A DNA stretch of 64,000 nt. Source: Oenococcus kitaharae DSM 17330. Lineage in GTDB: Bacteria; Bacillota; Bacilli; Lactobacillales; Lactobacillaceae. The position numbers were made by a program, and so were the translations under genes. This document shows positions 62,584 to 64,000 of this stretch, piece by piece; the stretch's first letter is position 1, and the number at the start of each line of letters is the position of its first letter. The stretch lies in contig NZ_CM001398.1 of NCBI RefSeq assembly GCF_000241055.1, positions 1,652,624-1,716,623 on the forward strand, given 5' to 3'. Under the pieces are notes generated by a model that saw only the letters and a program-made list of their open reading frames with translations, did not search any database and was not told where the DNA came from.

Positions 62584-63856
62584 GTGCATTTCTTTCATAT
62601 TGATCCATCGTTGCTCGAGGAACCATTGAACCACCAGTAGACCAGATCATATGTGTCGCTTGCGATGGGATAGTCTTGATCTTCTGAGAGGCTAATAACC
62701 CACGTATACCAACAACCGCAGAAGGTTCAGCCTCAATATTTTCTAATTTTTTCAACATGCCTTGGAAAGCAAACATGTGCTCATCAGAAACAGTTGCAAT
62801 TCCAAATAACTTATTCCGCATATATTTGCCAGCAATAAGAGAAGGACGTCCAACTGCTAATCCATCAGCTGCAGTTTTGCCATCAATGCCTACATCGTAA
62901 ACTGAAATATCATGGTTAAGTCCGCTGGCCATACCAAGCAAAACCGAAGGCATATGTGTCGGTTCTACAAAAATAGGTAAAACGCTATCACCAAATTGAA
63001 TCTTTAGGCCGAAAGCAACACCGCTTGGCGAGCCACCAACACCAGCAGGCAAATACACGACCAAGGGTTTCTCTTTTGATACCTCGATGCCTAAATCAGA
63101 AATTTGTTGTTTAACTCGTTCACCCGCTGTTGCATAACCAGCAAATAAAATTTTTGATCCTTCGTCATCAACGAAATAGCTATGATCATCTTTCTCGGAT
63201 GCAGCCCTGGCCATAGTCACTGAATTTGAAAAATTATCGTTATAAATGACGACTTCCACACCATTTTGCCGAAGTTTATTGATCTTCCATTGAGTGGCGT
63301 CATGCGACATATGTACGCGTGCCTTGAATCCTAACGTACTTGCCATTAAACCGACGCTAAGACCCAGGTTCCCAGTGCTAGCTACTTCAATTTTCCATTG
63401 TCCAAAAATTTTTTTAAATCGGTCTTGAGCTAAATCCCGATAATCATCAGTGTCAGGATTAAAGCCGTTTTGCGCAGCTAATTTTTCTGCAAAGACCAGT
63501 ACTTCGTAAATTCCCCCGCGGCTCTTAATTGACCCACTGACAGGCATTAAATCATCTCTCTTAATCAAAACACGACCAGGAATAGACAAATATTCTTTAA
63601 TATTTTGTATTTCTTGTATAGGCGACTCAATAATTCCCTTGCTAACTTTTGTTTCTGGAAAGACAGTTTCCAAATAAGGGGCAAATCGTTCAAGCAAGCG
63701 ATTTGCCCGAAATACCGTTTCCTTATTAACCTCACTAGTAGATAATGAATTTTTACCGTAATCTGGGTTGAGCCAGAAGGTTTCCTGATAATCACACAGC
63801 TTTTTCAATAAACCTTCATCCATGTTTAATTTAATATGTGATAAAATTTCAGCCAT
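62555..63856 (-). CDS. dsdA: D-serine ammonia-lyase
   Basis: PLP enzyme converting D-serine to pyruvate and ammonia. 433 residues. The PLP Lys is in SGSIKSRGGIYEVL (Lys111). SVGLMASTLGFKARVHMSHDATQWK is the substrate and phosphate region, and VYLPAGVGGSPSGVAFGLKIQFG the Gly-rich phosphate loop. These are typical of DsdA. It may detoxify D-serine or use it as a carbon source. An inverted repeat and a TATACT lie upstream; CAAGGAGTAACGAG precedes the ATG. Confidence 0.93.
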   Translation of the reverse strand: MAEILSHIKLNMDEGLLKKLCDYQETFWLNPDYGKNSLSTSEVNKETVFRANRLLERFAPYLETVFPETKVSKGIIESPIQEIQNIKEYLSIPGRVLIKRDDLMPVSGSIKSRGGIYEVLVFAEKLAAQNGFNPDTDDYRDLAQDRFKKIFGQWKIEVASTGNLGLSVGLMASTLGFKARVHMSHDATQWKINKLRQNGVEVVIYNDNFSNSVTMARAASEKDDHSYFVDDEGSKILFAGYATAGERVKQQISDLGIEVSKEKPLVVYLPAGVGGSPSGVAFGLKIQFGDSVLPIFVEPTHMPSVLLGMASGLNHDISVYDVGIDGKTAADGLAVGRPSLIAGKYMRNKLFGIATVSDEHMFAFQGMLKKLENIEAEPSAVVGIRGLLASQKIKTIPSQATHMIWSTGGSMVPRATMDQYERNALNYFARWQA

Positions 63857-63917
63857 CTCGTTACTCCTTGTTCACTCTCAAAAAGTATACCTATCTCACC
63901 TTTTTATTTCTCCTCTT

Positions 63918-63936
63918 TTGTCAGCCTTGCTGACAA
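63918..63936. promoter_or_regulatory. inverted repeat upstream of dsdA
   Basis: TTGTCAGC, three bases, GCTGACAA: 8-3-8 perfect inverted repeat about 60 bases upstream of the dsdA start. Possible operator. Confidence 0.5.
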
Positions 63937-63966
63937 GGAGGCGGGAAAAAAGGCAAAAGCAGACAC

Positions 63967-63990
63967 AAAAAAACACCCTCTCGGGTGCTT
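63967..63990 (-). terminator. intrinsic terminator of a gene beyond the window
   Basis: Minus strand GCACCC, GAGA, GGGTGT, then TTTTTT. The gene it ends lies outside the window. Confidence 0.85.
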
Positions 63991-64000
63991 TGGCATCGCA

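Overview
This window reads as one continuous piece of low-to-moderate GC Firmicutes chromosome. The family is most likely Lactobacillaceae of the Leuconostoc/Oenococcus branch. The evidence is T-box leaders, Shine-Dalgarno sites of AGGAGG type, the dnaB-dnaI-coaE-mutM-polA cluster, CcpA and cre-like sites, the DUF2969/MreB/RodA cluster, and a Ddl ligase with Phe at the position that marks D-Ala-D-Lac ligases of intrinsically vancomycin-resistant Leuconostoc-type bacteria. I lean towards an Oenococcus species, but that is inference and no search was run. No prophage, insertion sequence, CRISPR array or rRNA operon is visible.

Layout. 1-3000: the start of a histidine biosynthesis operon on the minus strand (hisG cut by the window edge, then hisZ) behind a histidine-type T-box leader, with hisK upstream. 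3000-8700: small housekeeping and accessory genes, including NAD(P)H-hydrate epimerase, a DUF975 membrane protein, a hydratase of the fumarylacetoacetate hydrolase fold behind a second T-box leader and a 35-codon ORF, a VanX-like D-Ala-D-Ala dipeptidase and a ThrE-type amino acid exporter. 8.9-11.5 kb: a small membrane protein, an NrtR-like regulator and a solitary nuclease-like protein. 11.5-16.3 kb: a gluconate operon (SDR, gntP, gntK) with a LacI regulator, an 18-bp perfect palindrome and a cre-like site. 16.4-25.6 kb: CsbD stress protein, a GT8 glycosyltransferase, acetyltransferases, and a BceRS/BceAB antimicrobial peptide sensing and resistance module. 25.6-40 kb: polytopic membrane proteins, tRNA-Glu, tRNA-Lys, a secreted muralytic-like protein, lipid kinase, several redox enzymes (AKR, nitroreductase, acetoin reductase, LLM flavin enzyme), and several small ORFs.

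39-64 kb is mostly core genome on the minus strand: ccpA, ytxH/DUF948, yfcE-murI, the replication/repair operon polA-NUDIX-mutM-coaE-dnaB-dnaI, ddl, the cell-shape group mreB-DUF2969-rodA-DUF2785, a complete F1Fo ATP synthase operon atpBEFHAGDC, then nnrD on the plus strand and dsdA (D-serine ammonia-lyase) on the minus strand.

Connections across the window. The VanX-like dipeptidase and the Phe-type Ddl together suggest cell-wall precursors ending in D-Ala-D-Lac. NnrE and NnrD, often fused elsewhere, are separate and 58 kb apart. Gluconokinase would feed 6-phosphogluconate into heterofermentative metabolism under a LacI-type operator and CcpA. Two T-box leaders use promoters with the same TTGACA-N17-TAAGCT layout. 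The second, in front of a hydratase-like enzyme and a tiny ORF, is the least expected regulatory arrangement here.
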